The notes beneath the pieces are model-generated. The model was given only the letters and a program-made list of their open reading frames with translations, had not been told where the DNA came from and ran no database searches. A stretch of 64,000 bases of DNA from the NCBI GenBank assembly GCA_937894675.1, contig CALCQO010000002.1:1-64000 (forward strand). Reading direction: 5' to 3'. The stretch comes from an uncultured Clostridia bacterium. GTDB taxonomy: Bacteria; Bacillota; Clostridia; Christensenellales; Aristaeellaceae. Below are positions 28,234-37,365 of this stretch, piece by piece. How positions within the stretch are numbered: the first letter of the stretch is position 1; each line of letters starts with the position of its first letter. Both the position numbers and the translations under genes were made by a program.

Positions 28234-29154
28234 TCACTCGGTCTTGGTAATCAGGAGCGCGGGAGCGTACTGTTCGCCGGGGATAACCTCTTCGCCGCTA
28301 AAGAGCTTCACCACTTCGGTTACGACAATGTTGGCCATGCCTTCAAAGTTTTGCGCCATGGTGGCCTTCAGGTTGGAATCTTCATTGATGAGTTCCACAG
28401 CCTGGCTGTTGCCGTCCACACCGGTGACAAACACTTCACCGCGCCCCGCATCCATCAGAGCCTGCGTCGCGCCAATGGCGGGTTCATCCCAAGCGCACCA
28501 AACCGCGGTTACGGAGTCCTTCGCGGAGTTGGACAGCAGCAGGTTCTCCATAATGGTACGGGCGCTTTCAATGGGTCCGGGCACTTCCACATGCTGCTCG
28601 GTAATCAACTTGATGTCGGGATACTCTTTAATAATGTCATCAAACGCGTTGCTGCGTTTGACAACGCCGGGATGGGGGCGGTGCGTCAAAGCGATTACGC
28701 TGCCCTTTCCGCCCATCAAATCATTAAAAAGGTAGCGGGTGATGGCTTCCCCCATCATGTAGTTGTCGCTGGTGGCGTTCACCTGCATCCCCTCCACAAA
28801 ACCGCTGTCGCAGCCAAATACAGGGACACCTGCTTCAAACGCTACTTCCAGCTGGCTGAGAACCAGGACGGGATCCGCGCTGATGAGGACGATGGCATCC
28901 GCCTTCGCGCTGACGCTGTCCTCAATGCGGCTGGCCAATTGACCAAAGTCTCCTTTGGTGTCAACGACAGTCACTTCAATGCCATGCTCTTCCAGGCCTT
29001 TTTTCATATACTCGGCCATCTGGTTGGTGGTTACTGAACTAAGGTTCGCGGTCAGCAGTGATACTTTCTTACCCTTGAGGTCTTCGGCGCTTACAGACAT
29101 CGCCAGAGAAAGCATCATGGTGCAGACCAGAAGCAGGGCCAACAGTTTTTTCAT
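28234..29154 (-). CDS. Sugar-binding protein, RbsB/Peripla_BP_4 type (locus 2)
   Basis: 306 residues. Sec signal (KKLLALLLVCTMMLSLAM, cleavage after VSA) without lipobox cysteine. Seen: VSLLTANLSSVTTNQMAEYM, SISADP-like VLISADPVLVLSQLEVAFEAG, TSDNYMMGEAI, VWCAWDEPAIGATQAL. The ligand is probably a monosaccharide or polyol. ATG 29154 has AAGGAGAA upstream, 15 bp after the SorC stop. Confidence 0.92.
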   Translation of the reverse strand: MKKLLALLLVCTMMLSLAMSVSAEDLKGKKVSLLTANLSSVTTNQMAEYMKKGLEEHGIEVTVVDTKGDFGQLASRIEDSVSAKADAIVLISADPVLVLSQLEVAFEAGVPVFGCDSGFVEGMQVNATSDNYMMGEAITRYLFNDLMGGKGSVIALTHRPHPGVVKRSNAFDDIIKEYPDIKLITEQHVEVPGPIESARTIMENLLLSNSAKDSVTAVWCAWDEPAIGATQALMDAGRGEVFVTGVDGNSQAVELINEDSNLKATMAQNFEGMANIVVTEVVKLFSGEEVIPGEQYAPALLITKTE

Positions 29155-29169
29155 GGTAGTTCTCCTTTT

Positions 29170-30099
29170 TCAATTGATTATGTGTTGTGCCGTTTCCACA
29201 TTGGTCATGAAAACGTCCACATATCCGGTTTTCAGCGCCGCGTCTATGGCAGCGAGTTTGCTTTTCCCAATCGCCACAGCGATTGTTTTTGCGCCTTTGA
29301 CACTTTCCAAAGGCTGCCCAATCATGCGTTTTTCAATTTCAGGATGCAGCAACTTACCATTTCGGTCAAAATACGAAACACACATGGACCCCACGGCACC
29401 GATTTCCTTCAAGTCGAAAATGTCCTGTTCCGTCAAACCGCCCGCCAGCACATTGCTCGCCCCGGTTTCCGCCTGCCCGATGCCGACAATGGCAACGTCG
29501 CACACCGTTCCCATTTTCAGCAGTGCCTGGATGCCCGGCTCCATCACCAGCATATCTCTGGCAACCTGGCTTTGCATTACCGAAGGTACATTGAGCGTAT
29601 AGGCAACTGATTCGGTATTCAGGGAAAACTCCTCTGCGATGGAGTTGGCGTGCCATGTGGAGTTCCGGCTGCCCAATCCTCCCACAAGCGGCAGGATTTT
29701 AAGATTTTTACGCGGAAAATTGACAGTTCCCTGAGCCAGACAGGCGATGGTGCGTCCGCTCATGACGCCAACCAAATCCTGATTCTTGATGTATGCGGCC
29801 AAGCGAAGCGCGGCAAGTTTGCCAAACTCTTCCAGCACTGATTCTTTCATCACACCCGTTGTGTTGATAACCACAGCATCCGCGAGGCTATACTGTTGGC
29901 GCAGTTGATTTTCCAGCAATGTTTCGTCCAGGTGTGGGTCATTGATTCGGATTGAGACGATGTTTTCGTCTCTCGCCTTCTGCAACAGCCTGCTGATTTG
30001 CGCGCGCGATATACCCAGGGACTCCGAGATTTCCTTTTGGCTCAGGTTTTCCTCGTAATACATCCGGCTCAATCTAACCAAGATATCGCTTCCAGCCAC
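29170..30099 (-). CDS. SorC-family sugar-responsive regulator (GTG start)
   Basis: 309 residues. HTH (LVRLSRMYYEENLSQKEISESLGISRAQISRLLQKARD) followed by the SorC sugar-phosphate-binding domain (LKILPLVGGLGSR, VGIGQAETGASNVLAGGL, DRNGKLLHPEIEKRMIG, VAIGKSKLAAI). I chose GTG 30099 because GGGAGG lies 6 nt upstream and the product then has the usual SorC N-terminus. ATG 30132 has no ribosome site, and the frame start at 30195 lies upstream of the promoter. Controls the downstream transport and catabolic genes and probably itself; effectors of this family are usually phosphorylated sugars. Confidence 0.92.
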   Translation of the reverse strand: MAGSDILVRLSRMYYEENLSQKEISESLGISRAQISRLLQKARDENIVSIRINDPHLDETLLENQLRQQYSLADAVVINTTGVMKESVLEEFGKLAALRLAAYIKNQDLVGVMSGRTIACLAQGTVNFPRKNLKILPLVGGLGSRNSTWHANSIAEEFSLNTESVAYTLNVPSVMQSQVARDMLVMEPGIQALLKMGTVCDVAIVGIGQAETGASNVLAGGLTEQDIFDLKEIGAVGSMCVSYFDRNGKLLHPEIEKRMIGQPLESVKGAKTIAVAIGKSKLAAIDAALKTGYVDVFMTNVETAQHIIN

Positions 30100-30134
30100 C
30101 GCAAGCCTCCCGAAATGCAATTTTGTCCACATTC

Positions 30135-30148
30135 TGAAATTAATTTCA
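30135..30148. promoter_or_regulatory. 14-bp perfect palindrome at the SorC-gene transcription start (operator candidate)
   Basis: TGAAATTAATTTCA. It covers the predicted +1 of the promoter at 30154-30182, so a bound dimer would block initiation. Likely autoregulatory site of the SorC-type protein. Confidence 0.55.
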
Positions 30149-30153
30149 CCGCA

Positions 30154-30182
30154 AGTATAGCACTGAATGCCAGGAATGTAAA
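30154..30182 (-). promoter_or_regulatory. Sigma-A promoter of the SorC locus
   Basis: On the minus strand: TTTACA, 17-bp spacer, TATACT with an extended -10 (TGC before TATACT). It gives a leader of about 48 nt before the GTG at 30099. Confidence 0.75.
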
Positions 30183-30270
30183 GTAGCAAAAACAATGTAA
30201 GTGCAATGATGCTTTTATGAAAAAAGCATTAGTTATCCGCTTTGTAGATAACAATCATAGTACCTTTAAT

Positions 30271-30317
30271 GAAATGCACTCCCTTGCCGCCTCATAGCAG
30301 CAGAGAGAGTGCATTTC
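30271..30317. terminator. Inverted repeat downstream of the alcohol dehydrogenase gene (terminator candidate)
   Basis: Perfect 11-bp arms GAAATGCACTC/GAGTGCATTTC with a 25-nt loop, 207 bp beyond the minus-strand dehydrogenase stop. There is no clean U-tract, so termination is uncertain. Confidence 0.45.
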
Positions 30318-30523
30318 TTTGGCGCAACTCTTCATATTAAAAATGACTTTTCAAGTAATTTGCAATAAAGCATCGATATTTAACAATCAAATCTTTAAAG
30401 CTAGGTAAGTACACCACCAGGCTGACGATTAAGCGCTTGACAAGAAAGCACAATCACCCCGTGTTTCCCACATAATAACCAAATGAATCAGTCAGTAAAC
30501 CGTTTGTATATCATAATAATGTA

Positions 30524-31636
30524 TTAAAACTCAATCACATACCTGCCCACATTGTTGGCATTCGGGTCATGAAAGGAATCAAAAGCTTCATTGATTTGAT
30601 CCAATTTAATTTTTTTAATGACTAAATCATCCAGATTATACCTTCCGGCCAAGTAGAGCTCTGCAATACGGGGAAAATCGTGGAAAGGGTTCACATCGCC
30701 ATAGAAACTGCCGCGTATCACTTTTCCAAGCCTATGAAAGCCCCCGGCAGGCAGTTGGATGGTGCCGTTAGAGGGATATGCGCCAACCACCACGACAGTG
30801 CCGCCTTTACATATGGATGCAACTGCAAGAGCGCATACATCCGGCACACCTGTGGCATCAATGGCACAATTCGCGCCTAGACCACTGGTTCTTGAACGGA
30901 TCATATCCGCCACATCCGTTTTTCCATCAATATGCACGATGTCGGTAGCACCAAATTTTCGGGAGGTTTTCAGATTTTCCAGCTTTGTGTCGCAAGCGAT
31001 TATGCGGCGAGCTCCTGCCACTTTGGCACCTTGTATCGCATTGATTCCCACCCCGCCAATGCCGAATATAACCACATTATCACCAGGCTTTACCTGCGCA
31101 GCATGCACCGCCGCACCATAGCCTGTCGCTACCCCGCATCCAATCATGGATGCGGGCACAAAGGGCATTTGATCCGATATTTTTATGCAGCTTCTCTCCG
31201 GTACCACAGCATATTCCGCAAAGGTTGACAACATGGATGAATGGTAGCAAACCTCGCCATCCAGATGCATGCGCGTACCCCCCATAGGGAGGGTACCTGC
31301 AAACATAGGACCAAATACAGTTTCACACAAATGCATCTTTCCGGACGCGCAATACGCGCAGGTTCCGCAATAGGGAACCCAGCTTAGGGCAACATGATCA
31401 CCCGCTTTGCAGGTGGTGACATTTTCCCCAGTCTTTACAACAACCCCTGCGCCTTCATGCCCCAACACCTGCGGCACAGGCGATGTAGAATCATGCAATG
31501 TATTCAGGTCACTGTGGCAGACACCGGTAGCATGGATTTTCACCAATACTTCGTTGGATTGTGGTTCTCCCAAATCAATTTGGTGTATTTCTACTGGCTT
31601 TCCAACCGCAGTCATAACCGCCGCTTTCATTTTCAT
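30524..31636 (-). CDS. Zinc-dependent medium-chain alcohol dehydrogenase
   Basis: 370 residues from ATG 31636 (AGGG 6 nt upstream); the frame continues to 31714 without a start signal. Catalytic zinc site GVCHSD, GHEGAG and the later Cys; structural zinc cysteines CGTCAYCASGKMHLC; NAD-binding GIGGVGINAI. Interconverts an alcohol or polyol and an aldehyde or ketone in the cytoplasm. Last gene of the six-gene IclR-controlled operon, directly after an aldehyde dehydrogenase; together they could handle an alcohol-aldehyde-acid pair released by the pathway. Confidence 0.92.
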   Translation of the reverse strand: MKMKAAVMTAVGKPVEIHQIDLGEPQSNEVLVKIHATGVCHSDLNTLHDSTSPVPQVLGHEGAGVVVKTGENVTTCKAGDHVALSWVPYCGTCAYCASGKMHLCETVFGPMFAGTLPMGGTRMHLDGEVCYHSSMLSTFAEYAVVPERSCIKISDQMPFVPASMIGCGVATGYGAAVHAAQVKPGDNVVIFGIGGVGINAIQGAKVAGARRIIACDTKLENLKTSRKFGATDIVHIDGKTDVADMIRSRTSGLGANCAIDATGVPDVCALAVASICKGGTVVVVGAYPSNGTIQLPAGGFHRLGKVIRGSFYGDVNPFHDFPRIAELYLAGRYNLDDLVIKKIKLDQINEAFDSFHDPNANNVGRYVIEF

Positions 31637-31653
31637 AGAATCCCTGCTTTCTT

Positions 31654-33141
31654 TCAGTACGCGTACCAGATTGCTTTCGGCTTTGTATACAAATCCAAGG
31701 AATGAATAGCACATTCTCGTCCCCAGCCGCTCTCCTTGTATCCGCCAAAGGGACTGGCCAAATCATAACAACCATATCGATTAATAAAAACCTGGCCTGC
31801 CTGGAGGGCATTGGCTACGCGCTGGGACCTGGAAATGTCGCCCGTCCACAATCCCGCAGCCAACCCATAGGGAGAATCATTTGCAATATTGATTGCCTCC
31901 TGCTCCGTATCAAACGGGATGACCGCCAATACAGGGCCGAATATCTCTTCCCTTGCGATACGCATTTGGTTAGTGCAATCGTAGAAGATGGTGGGATTGA
32001 TAAAGAAACCTCTTTCATTACTCCCTTGCACATTCCGCGTGCCTCCGCACAGCAGCTTAGCGTCTTCCTGACGGCCTATCTCTATATAGTGCATGATGCT
32101 GTTGAAATGATCCTCTGACACCTGCGCACCTTGATGCATCCTTTCGTCAAAAGGATCGCCAACACGCCAGACGCCGTAGTGTGATTTCAAGCCCTCCAGC
32201 ACCCTTTCATACACGGAACGCTGAACTAGCAAGCGTGTGGGTTCAGAGCATTTCTCCCCCTTGTGCGTGAAGATCGCTTTAAAAGAACGCTCGATAGCCC
32301 AGTCCATATCCGGGGCATCCTCAAAGATGATGTTGGGTGACTTACCTCCTAGTTCCAACGATACAGTTTTCAGGTTTGAATCCGCTGCGTCGTGAACCAG
32401 TTTTCGCCCGATGGACGTGCTGCCTGTAAAAGCAATCTTGTCCACATCCTGATGCTTGGAAAGAAGCCCGCCCACGGCTCCGCCGCCGACAATCAGATTC
32501 AAGACACCTGGAGGAAGAATTCTCTCTTCATGTACAATCTCAAAAAATCTGATGAGGGAAAAAGACGTGATGCTTGAAGGTTTGATAACTACGGTATTTC
32601 CCATGGCAAGGGCTGGCGCCATCTTCCAAGACGCCATATCCAGCGGGAAGTTCCAGGGAACAATCTGTCCGCACACCCCAACCGGCTCACGGACAGTGTA
32701 GGAAAGATAATTTCCGGACACAGGGTTGACTTCGCCATAGAACTTATCAGTCCAACCCGCGTAATACTCAAACATGGAGGCAACTTCTTCCACATCATCC
32801 TGATAACTTTCGGAATATAGTTTGCCATTATCCAGGGTTTCCAGCGTAGCCAGTTCATCCTGATGTTTCCGTACTGTCTGACCAATTGCCCGTAAACACG
32901 CAGCACGGTCCTTCCTGCCCATGTTCTTCCAGGCATCGCTTCGAAAAGCATCGCGCGCGGCTTGCACGGCTTTGTCCACATCGGAGGCGCTTGCCGCAAC
33001 AATCTGTCCAATTACATTGTTTTCTGCAGGGTTAACAGAGGCTATCGGCTTTCCTCCCCCCACTTCCCATTTTCCGTTGACATAAATCGATTTGGGTGTT
33101 TTTAACCACTCAGCTGCCCATTCACGTTTCGCCTCTCTCAT
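31654..33141 (-). CDS. NAD(P)-dependent aldehyde dehydrogenase
   Basis: 495 residues, standard family length. Seen: PWNFPLDMASWKMAPALAMGNTVVIKPS, FTGSTSIGRKL cofactor motif, general base Glu in LELGGKSPN, nucleophile Cys in HKGEKCSEPTRLLV, EEIFGPVLAV, and SPFGGYKESGWGRE. The signature is of the betaine-aldehyde/retinal dehydrogenase branch, so an oxidative role on a soluble aldehyde is likely. The start overlaps the 3' end of the lyase gene by 20 bp, with AAGGAAAC ahead of ATG 33141. Confidence 0.93.
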   Translation of the reverse strand: MREAKREWAAEWLKTPKSIYVNGKWEVGGGKPIASVNPAENNVIGQIVAASASDVDKAVQAARDAFRSDAWKNMGRKDRAACLRAIGQTVRKHQDELATLETLDNGKLYSESYQDDVEEVASMFEYYAGWTDKFYGEVNPVSGNYLSYTVREPVGVCGQIVPWNFPLDMASWKMAPALAMGNTVVIKPSSITSFSLIRFFEIVHEERILPPGVLNLIVGGGAVGGLLSKHQDVDKIAFTGSTSIGRKLVHDAADSNLKTVSLELGGKSPNIIFEDAPDMDWAIERSFKAIFTHKGEKCSEPTRLLVQRSVYERVLEGLKSHYGVWRVGDPFDERMHQGAQVSEDHFNSIMHYIEIGRQEDAKLLCGGTRNVQGSNERGFFINPTIFYDCTNQMRIAREEIFGPVLAVIPFDTEQEAINIANDSPYGLAAGLWTGDISRSQRVANALQAGQVFINRYGCYDLASPFGGYKESGWGRECAIHSLDLYTKPKAIWYAY

Positions 33142-34426
33142 GTTTCCTTATACCCCTTTCTGTATCCATACGGTTCTGAAGGCCAGATACTCCATCCTGA
33201 TGTATCCAGTCGCTTATCATCCGATAACCAAACTCTTGCTTCGCTTTCATAAGCATTGGCGAACTGCTTCTCGAATACTGCAGGCACCGCTCAACATCCA
33301 CCTTGATGCCGCGTACGCAGAGAGTACCGAAGCTTCGTATAACTTTCGTCAGCATATAGAGATTATCCATCACCAGAAACCCCATCATTTCTTCCCAAAG
33401 GTTTAAATATGTTTCCCCCATATTCAACGCGTCCTGCACGGAGTGATTATTGCCGTTGATAAGAATGGCGCACTGAATCACCATTTCAGGGATTACGGGG
33501 TTGACTTTTCCCGGGAAGAATGATGATCCGGCTTGAACTTCCGGGATAATCAGCTCTCCCAAACCCGCTTCCGGGCCGGAGGATAGAATGCGCAAGTCAT
33601 TTGCGAACTTCATAAGCAAACTGGCGCAAATCCGGATATCTGCTGACAATCGTGCGATATCATCAGGATATTGAGCCGCCGCGTATAAGTTCTCTGGCCA
33701 GGACAGATGGAGCTGCGTTACATCATGAAGAGCCTCTAATATGTAGCTTCTATAACCCTCGCTCGCACCATCGCCTGAACCGATGACGGTCCATCCCAGA
33801 TTAATAAAATGTAGTTCCTCCACCAACAATTCCAACCGATTTCTGTTGCGCTTTAGGGCATCATGCAATGCTTCAAACAAAACGCTGACAGATACGCTCA
33901 AACCATCCCGCCAGCAGGTTCTCGCAATCGTTTGTACATCTCTGAATTCTTCTGACTTTTCAGATAATATAATGTTGAAGCGGTCAATCTCCTGTATGAG
34001 ATTTCTTGTCAGATGAATCATCGCGATGCGCATCGCTGTGTGATTTACTTCTGATGTAGATTGCGACATGTTGACATGCTCAACGGTGTCCACCTCGTCC
34101 CCGGACAGCCTTGAAATTACCTCATTGATATTCATGTTGATACCAATACCTCCGCCGCCATGATAGACATCCACAGGGAACTCATCATGGTGGAGACCCT
34201 TGATGATTTCATCGCAAGCCGCGGTAATCAACTGCATGTGGCGATGCTCCAACTCACCCGCCCGATAATTGGAGATGGCAGCTGCTTTTTTCACAAGGGC
34301 GCATGCTTTCACAAAATCCGGAAAAGCGGATAGTCGGACATTGGAAAACGACATGTTTTCCAATGTCCGTTCCGTTTCTTTCCCATACATATGGGGTCTT
34401 GCCTTTTTTATCCTGTATATTTTCAT
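33122..34426 (-). CDS. Aspartase/fumarase superfamily lyase of unknown substrate
   Basis: 434 residues. Superfamily signature GSSFFPGKVNPVIPE (G300-E314) with the catalytic-loop serines, the MNINEVISRLSGDE segment and a QSTSEVNHTAMRIA segment. The family anti-eliminates ammonia, water or a larger leaving group next to a carboxylate. Two positions are unusual: the GRT[H/Q]LQD motif reads ARTCWRD with Cys171 at the His/Gln position, and STND[V] is STSE[V]. Substrate is therefore probably neither fumarate/malate nor aspartate. ATG 34426 overlaps the kinase stop (ATGA), so coupling with the kinase is tight and the substrate may be a product of this pathway. Confidence 0.82.
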   Translation of the reverse strand: MKIYRIKKARPHMYGKETERTLENMSFSNVRLSAFPDFVKACALVKKAAAISNYRAGELEHRHMQLITAACDEIIKGLHHDEFPVDVYHGGGGIGINMNINEVISRLSGDEVDTVEHVNMSQSTSEVNHTAMRIAMIHLTRNLIQEIDRFNIILSEKSEEFRDVQTIARTCWRDGLSVSVSVLFEALHDALKRNRNRLELLVEELHFINLGWTVIGSGDGASEGYRSYILEALHDVTQLHLSWPENLYAAAQYPDDIARLSADIRICASLLMKFANDLRILSSGPEAGLGELIIPEVQAGSSFFPGKVNPVIPEMVIQCAILINGNNHSVQDALNMGETYLNLWEEMMGFLVMDNLYMLTKVIRSFGTLCVRGIKVDVERCLQYSRSSSPMLMKAKQEFGYRMISDWIHQDGVSGLQNRMDTERGIRKHERGET

Positions 34427-35853
34427 GTCGTTATTCCCCGGGCATACGCTTCCTTCAAAACAACATCTGTATGCCTGGTAATACCCTTATATACTTCGTT
34501 CATATTCATGTACACCTGGTGCGCATTTTGATCAGGAATAAATCTTTTTTCTATCCGCACCATATTCGCGCATGCCGTTTCATAATCACAATACTGTCCG
34601 GTTGCTACAGCGGCGCATATCGCCGCCCCTAAACTAACCGCTCCGTTGCATTCACAGCGGACACTGGGAATCCCAAAGACATCCGCAAAAATCTGCATGA
34701 AAAGGTCGCTGTTTGACCCGCCTCCGGAAACTATTATCTCCTTTTGTTCACTTTCAAGTTCATTTAGCATTCGTGTCGAATTATTATATGTGGTTACTGC
34801 GATCGCCTCCAGAATCGCGCGGAAAATATGACCCTTGCCATGCCTTGCATCAAAACCAATCATGACCCCCCTTTGATAGAGGGAATCTGTTTGCGCCAGC
34901 CATTGCGGTACAACCATCAACCCTTCCGATCCAGGCGGGATTTTTTCAGCGAGGGAGCATAAGTATTCTTCCATAGTGCCCAATTGTTTGGATGCATCTA
35001 CCGGCTTTTCATTCTCCATTAACTCACTAAACCAGCTGACAAGCCACATGCCGCGGCGTATGCCATGTGCCTCATATAGATATCGGCAAGGAATGCTGGC
35101 AAAGTTCACCCAGAAATGATTTGGGCTGATATTATTGTCCTTCCCACATGTCATGGAACATATATAGGTTCCAAGGGAAACCAGGAGTTGTTTGTGACTC
35201 AGGACACCGCAGCCAAGCGCCTCAACCGCTTTGTCATTTGCGGTCGCGACAACAGGAAGCCCTTGGGGCAGATGCAGCGCCTGGGATGCCTGCTTGGTTA
35301 CAAAACCAATCACATCCCCCGGCATAACAAGGGCCATCAGTTTTTCACGAGGCATCCCTGTTCTTTCGAATGACTCATCATCCTCACTCCATTGCCAGGT
35401 ATTCGTGTCAATCGGCCACATCCCCTGGTAGTTAGCAGCCGTATCCTTCCTCTCGCCTGTGATTCGCGCCGTAATGTATCCATTGGCAGATGAGATGTAT
35501 TCCACGCCGGGGATATTGTCCACATAGGGCTTGGATACCCTGGCGTCCATCCAGTTTAGAACAGGATGCGCTAAAGAGAAATCCTTGCGCATCATCACCC
35601 TGCAAAAACGGATAGAACATACACCTACACCGATGAGATCTTCTTTCCGTCCAGGAAAATCCCTCATCATCTTCGCGCAGGATTCGATTAGTGTTTGCCA
35701 AAGACAGTCATCCGGATACTCAGACACGCCGACTTCTGGTTCCAAAGGCTTGGGCAGGGATACACTGGCTCTGCATACACTTTTACCAAATACATCAAAT
35801 ATCTCGGTTTTTGTACTTTGGGAACCCCCATCGATTGAAACAATGTATTTCAT
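34423..35853 (-). CDS. FGGY-family carbohydrate kinase (IclR locus)
   Basis: 476 residues from ATG 35853 (GAGGGG 5 nt upstream). Phosphate loop DGGSQSTKTEIFD (7-19), SLGTYICSMTCG, MVVPQWLAQTDSLY and the C-terminal ATP motif VSGGGSNSDLFMQIFADVFG. An N-terminal DGGSQSTK loop instead of D[I/V]GTTS marks a divergent branch. Phosphorylates a polyol or sugar of unknown identity. Stands between the FAD oxidase and lyase genes in the operon. Confidence 0.9.
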   Translation of the reverse strand: MKYIVSIDGGSQSTKTEIFDVFGKSVCRASVSLPKPLEPEVGVSEYPDDCLWQTLIESCAKMMRDFPGRKEDLIGVGVCSIRFCRVMMRKDFSLAHPVLNWMDARVSKPYVDNIPGVEYISSANGYITARITGERKDTAANYQGMWPIDTNTWQWSEDDESFERTGMPREKLMALVMPGDVIGFVTKQASQALHLPQGLPVVATANDKAVEALGCGVLSHKQLLVSLGTYICSMTCGKDNNISPNHFWVNFASIPCRYLYEAHGIRRGMWLVSWFSELMENEKPVDASKQLGTMEEYLCSLAEKIPPGSEGLMVVPQWLAQTDSLYQRGVMIGFDARHGKGHIFRAILEAIAVTTYNNSTRMLNELESEQKEIIVSGGGSNSDLFMQIFADVFGIPSVRCECNGAVSLGAAICAAVATGQYCDYETACANMVRIEKRFIPDQNAHQVYMNMNEVYKGITRHTDVVLKEAYARGITT

Positions 35854-35878
35854 GGCGCCCCTCATCCTTCACATACCG

Positions 35879-37333
35879 TCAATATTCTAGGTAATCAGCA
35901 GGCCAAACCGTTCCGCGATTCATGATATTGTTCGGATCGAATTTTTCCTTCAACGCTTTGAGCATATACCAGGAAGTGCCATATTCTTCTCGAATCCATC
36001 TTGTTCTGTGTTTGCCCACACCATGGTGATGGCACATGGAACCTCCCAGCCTAAGCGTTTCTTCGACGATAATCTGATTGATTGGTTCATGGTATTTCTT
36101 TATCTCATCCTCCGGACTGCAATCAACAACATCATAATAGTACATGAAGTAGATGTTGGTTCCATTGGAATAGCAGTGCGACGCATGACCGCCCATCAGC
36201 GTCAAATCGGGCACCTCCGCTTTTACCCTATTGACACAAACCTGATAGATATCATGCACAATACTCCAATTGGCTGCAATCTCTGTGGTAAAGCCAACAT
36301 TATGGGTTTCTTTGATTTCAACCCGTTCTTCCTCAATTTTCTTAGGATCCCAGTTGAGCTTGGCATACCATTGCTCAATCAAGGCATTATCTACCCGCTT
36401 ATAGACAGGATACTTGGCTACAATTTCCTCTATGGCATGGTAGGTCGCGTCTGAAATGCTTTTTGGCCCCTCTGTCATAAAGATCAGGACAGGGTTTCCT
36501 TCGCAAAAGTGCGAAAAATAGTATTGCCCATCCTCCTTATCATACAGCCTGGTCATGGACGGCTTGTAACCTTCCGCCATAACCTCACGAAGGATTTCAA
36601 AACCGGTTTTCATGTCTCCTTCATGAAGAACCCAACTGCAGATATGAATATTGTCCGGGATGTACCGGAAGAGTTTCAATGTGGCTTCTGTCACATAGCA
36701 TAACGCGCCTTCGTTTCCAATAATAATTGACCTGATATCCGGTCCCGCTGCCCTGCGTGGAAAATTCTTGATTCTGCAAATTTGACCATTGGGGAACACC
36801 GCTTCGCACCCCACCAGCATATCCTCAATGCCTCCATACAGCGTTGAAAACTGCCCTGTGGAAAAGGTTGCTACTAGACCGCCTATTTGCGCCAATGGCT
36901 TGGATTGAGGAGAATGCCCGGTTGTATATCCCATTGGCCGGAGGATTTGTTCCAGTTCTTCCAGAATAACACCGCATTGCGCTGTCACCTGCATGTTATA
37001 GGTGTCAATATCCAGGATTTTGTTCATCAATGTGCCATCTAAAACAATTGTTCTTTCATCAATTACTTCCAAGCCGCCTTCAATAGAACTGGCGCCTGTT
37101 CTGGGGATAACAATAATACCATTCTCATTGCAGAAAGAGAGAATTCCAGAAACTTCCTGCGTGTTTTCCGCCTTTATCAACGCAAGCGGCAATGGTCTTG
37201 TCTGCACCCCGAATACATCCGGAAACTTCAGAAATCTGTCAACGCTGTATGGAATCAGGCTTTCCTTGTCCGTAATCAATCTGTCTTCGGGTATCAATGT
37301 CTTGAAGTGCTCCAAAATTTGATGATTGTCCAT
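35879..37333 (-). CDS. FAD-dependent oxidase/dehydrogenase, GlcD/AGPS type (VAO fold)
   Basis: 484 residues. FAD_binding_4 domain (PRTGASSIEGGLEVID, GHSPQSKPLAQIGGLVAT, GNEGALCYVTEATLKLF) and a C-terminal FAD-oxidase domain ending CHHHGVGKHRTRW (His run 435-437) and FDPNNIMNRG. The HHHGVGK motif is shared with alkyl-dihydroxyacetonephosphate synthase and glycolate or D-lactate dehydrogenase relatives. Probably oxidises a 2-hydroxy acid or polyol with an unknown electron acceptor. ATG 37333; second gene of the operon after the SDR. Confidence 0.85.
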   Translation of the reverse strand: MDNHQILEHFKTLIPEDRLITDKESLIPYSVDRFLKFPDVFGVQTRPLPLALIKAENTQEVSGILSFCNENGIIVIPRTGASSIEGGLEVIDERTIVLDGTLMNKILDIDTYNMQVTAQCGVILEELEQILRPMGYTTGHSPQSKPLAQIGGLVATFSTGQFSTLYGGIEDMLVGCEAVFPNGQICRIKNFPRRAAGPDIRSIIIGNEGALCYVTEATLKLFRYIPDNIHICSWVLHEGDMKTGFEILREVMAEGYKPSMTRLYDKEDGQYYFSHFCEGNPVLIFMTEGPKSISDATYHAIEEIVAKYPVYKRVDNALIEQWYAKLNWDPKKIEEERVEIKETHNVGFTTEIAANWSIVHDIYQVCVNRVKAEVPDLTLMGGHASHCYSNGTNIYFMYYYDVVDCSPEDEIKKYHEPINQIIVEETLRLGGSMCHHHGVGKHRTRWIREEYGTSWYMLKALKEKFDPNNIMNRGTVWPADYLEY

Positions 37334-37365
37334 AACTGACTCCTTCCATGACTATCTTTCACTAG

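Larger units (their letters stand above)
30100..30523. other. Intergenic stretch between the SorC and IclR loci
   Basis: 424 bp. Holds the SorC-type promoter and palindrome (30135-30182), an inverted repeat (30271-30317) and then about 200 bp of AT-rich DNA in which I see no gene or clear signal. The base composition drops here towards the AT-rich IclR locus. Confidence 0.6.
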
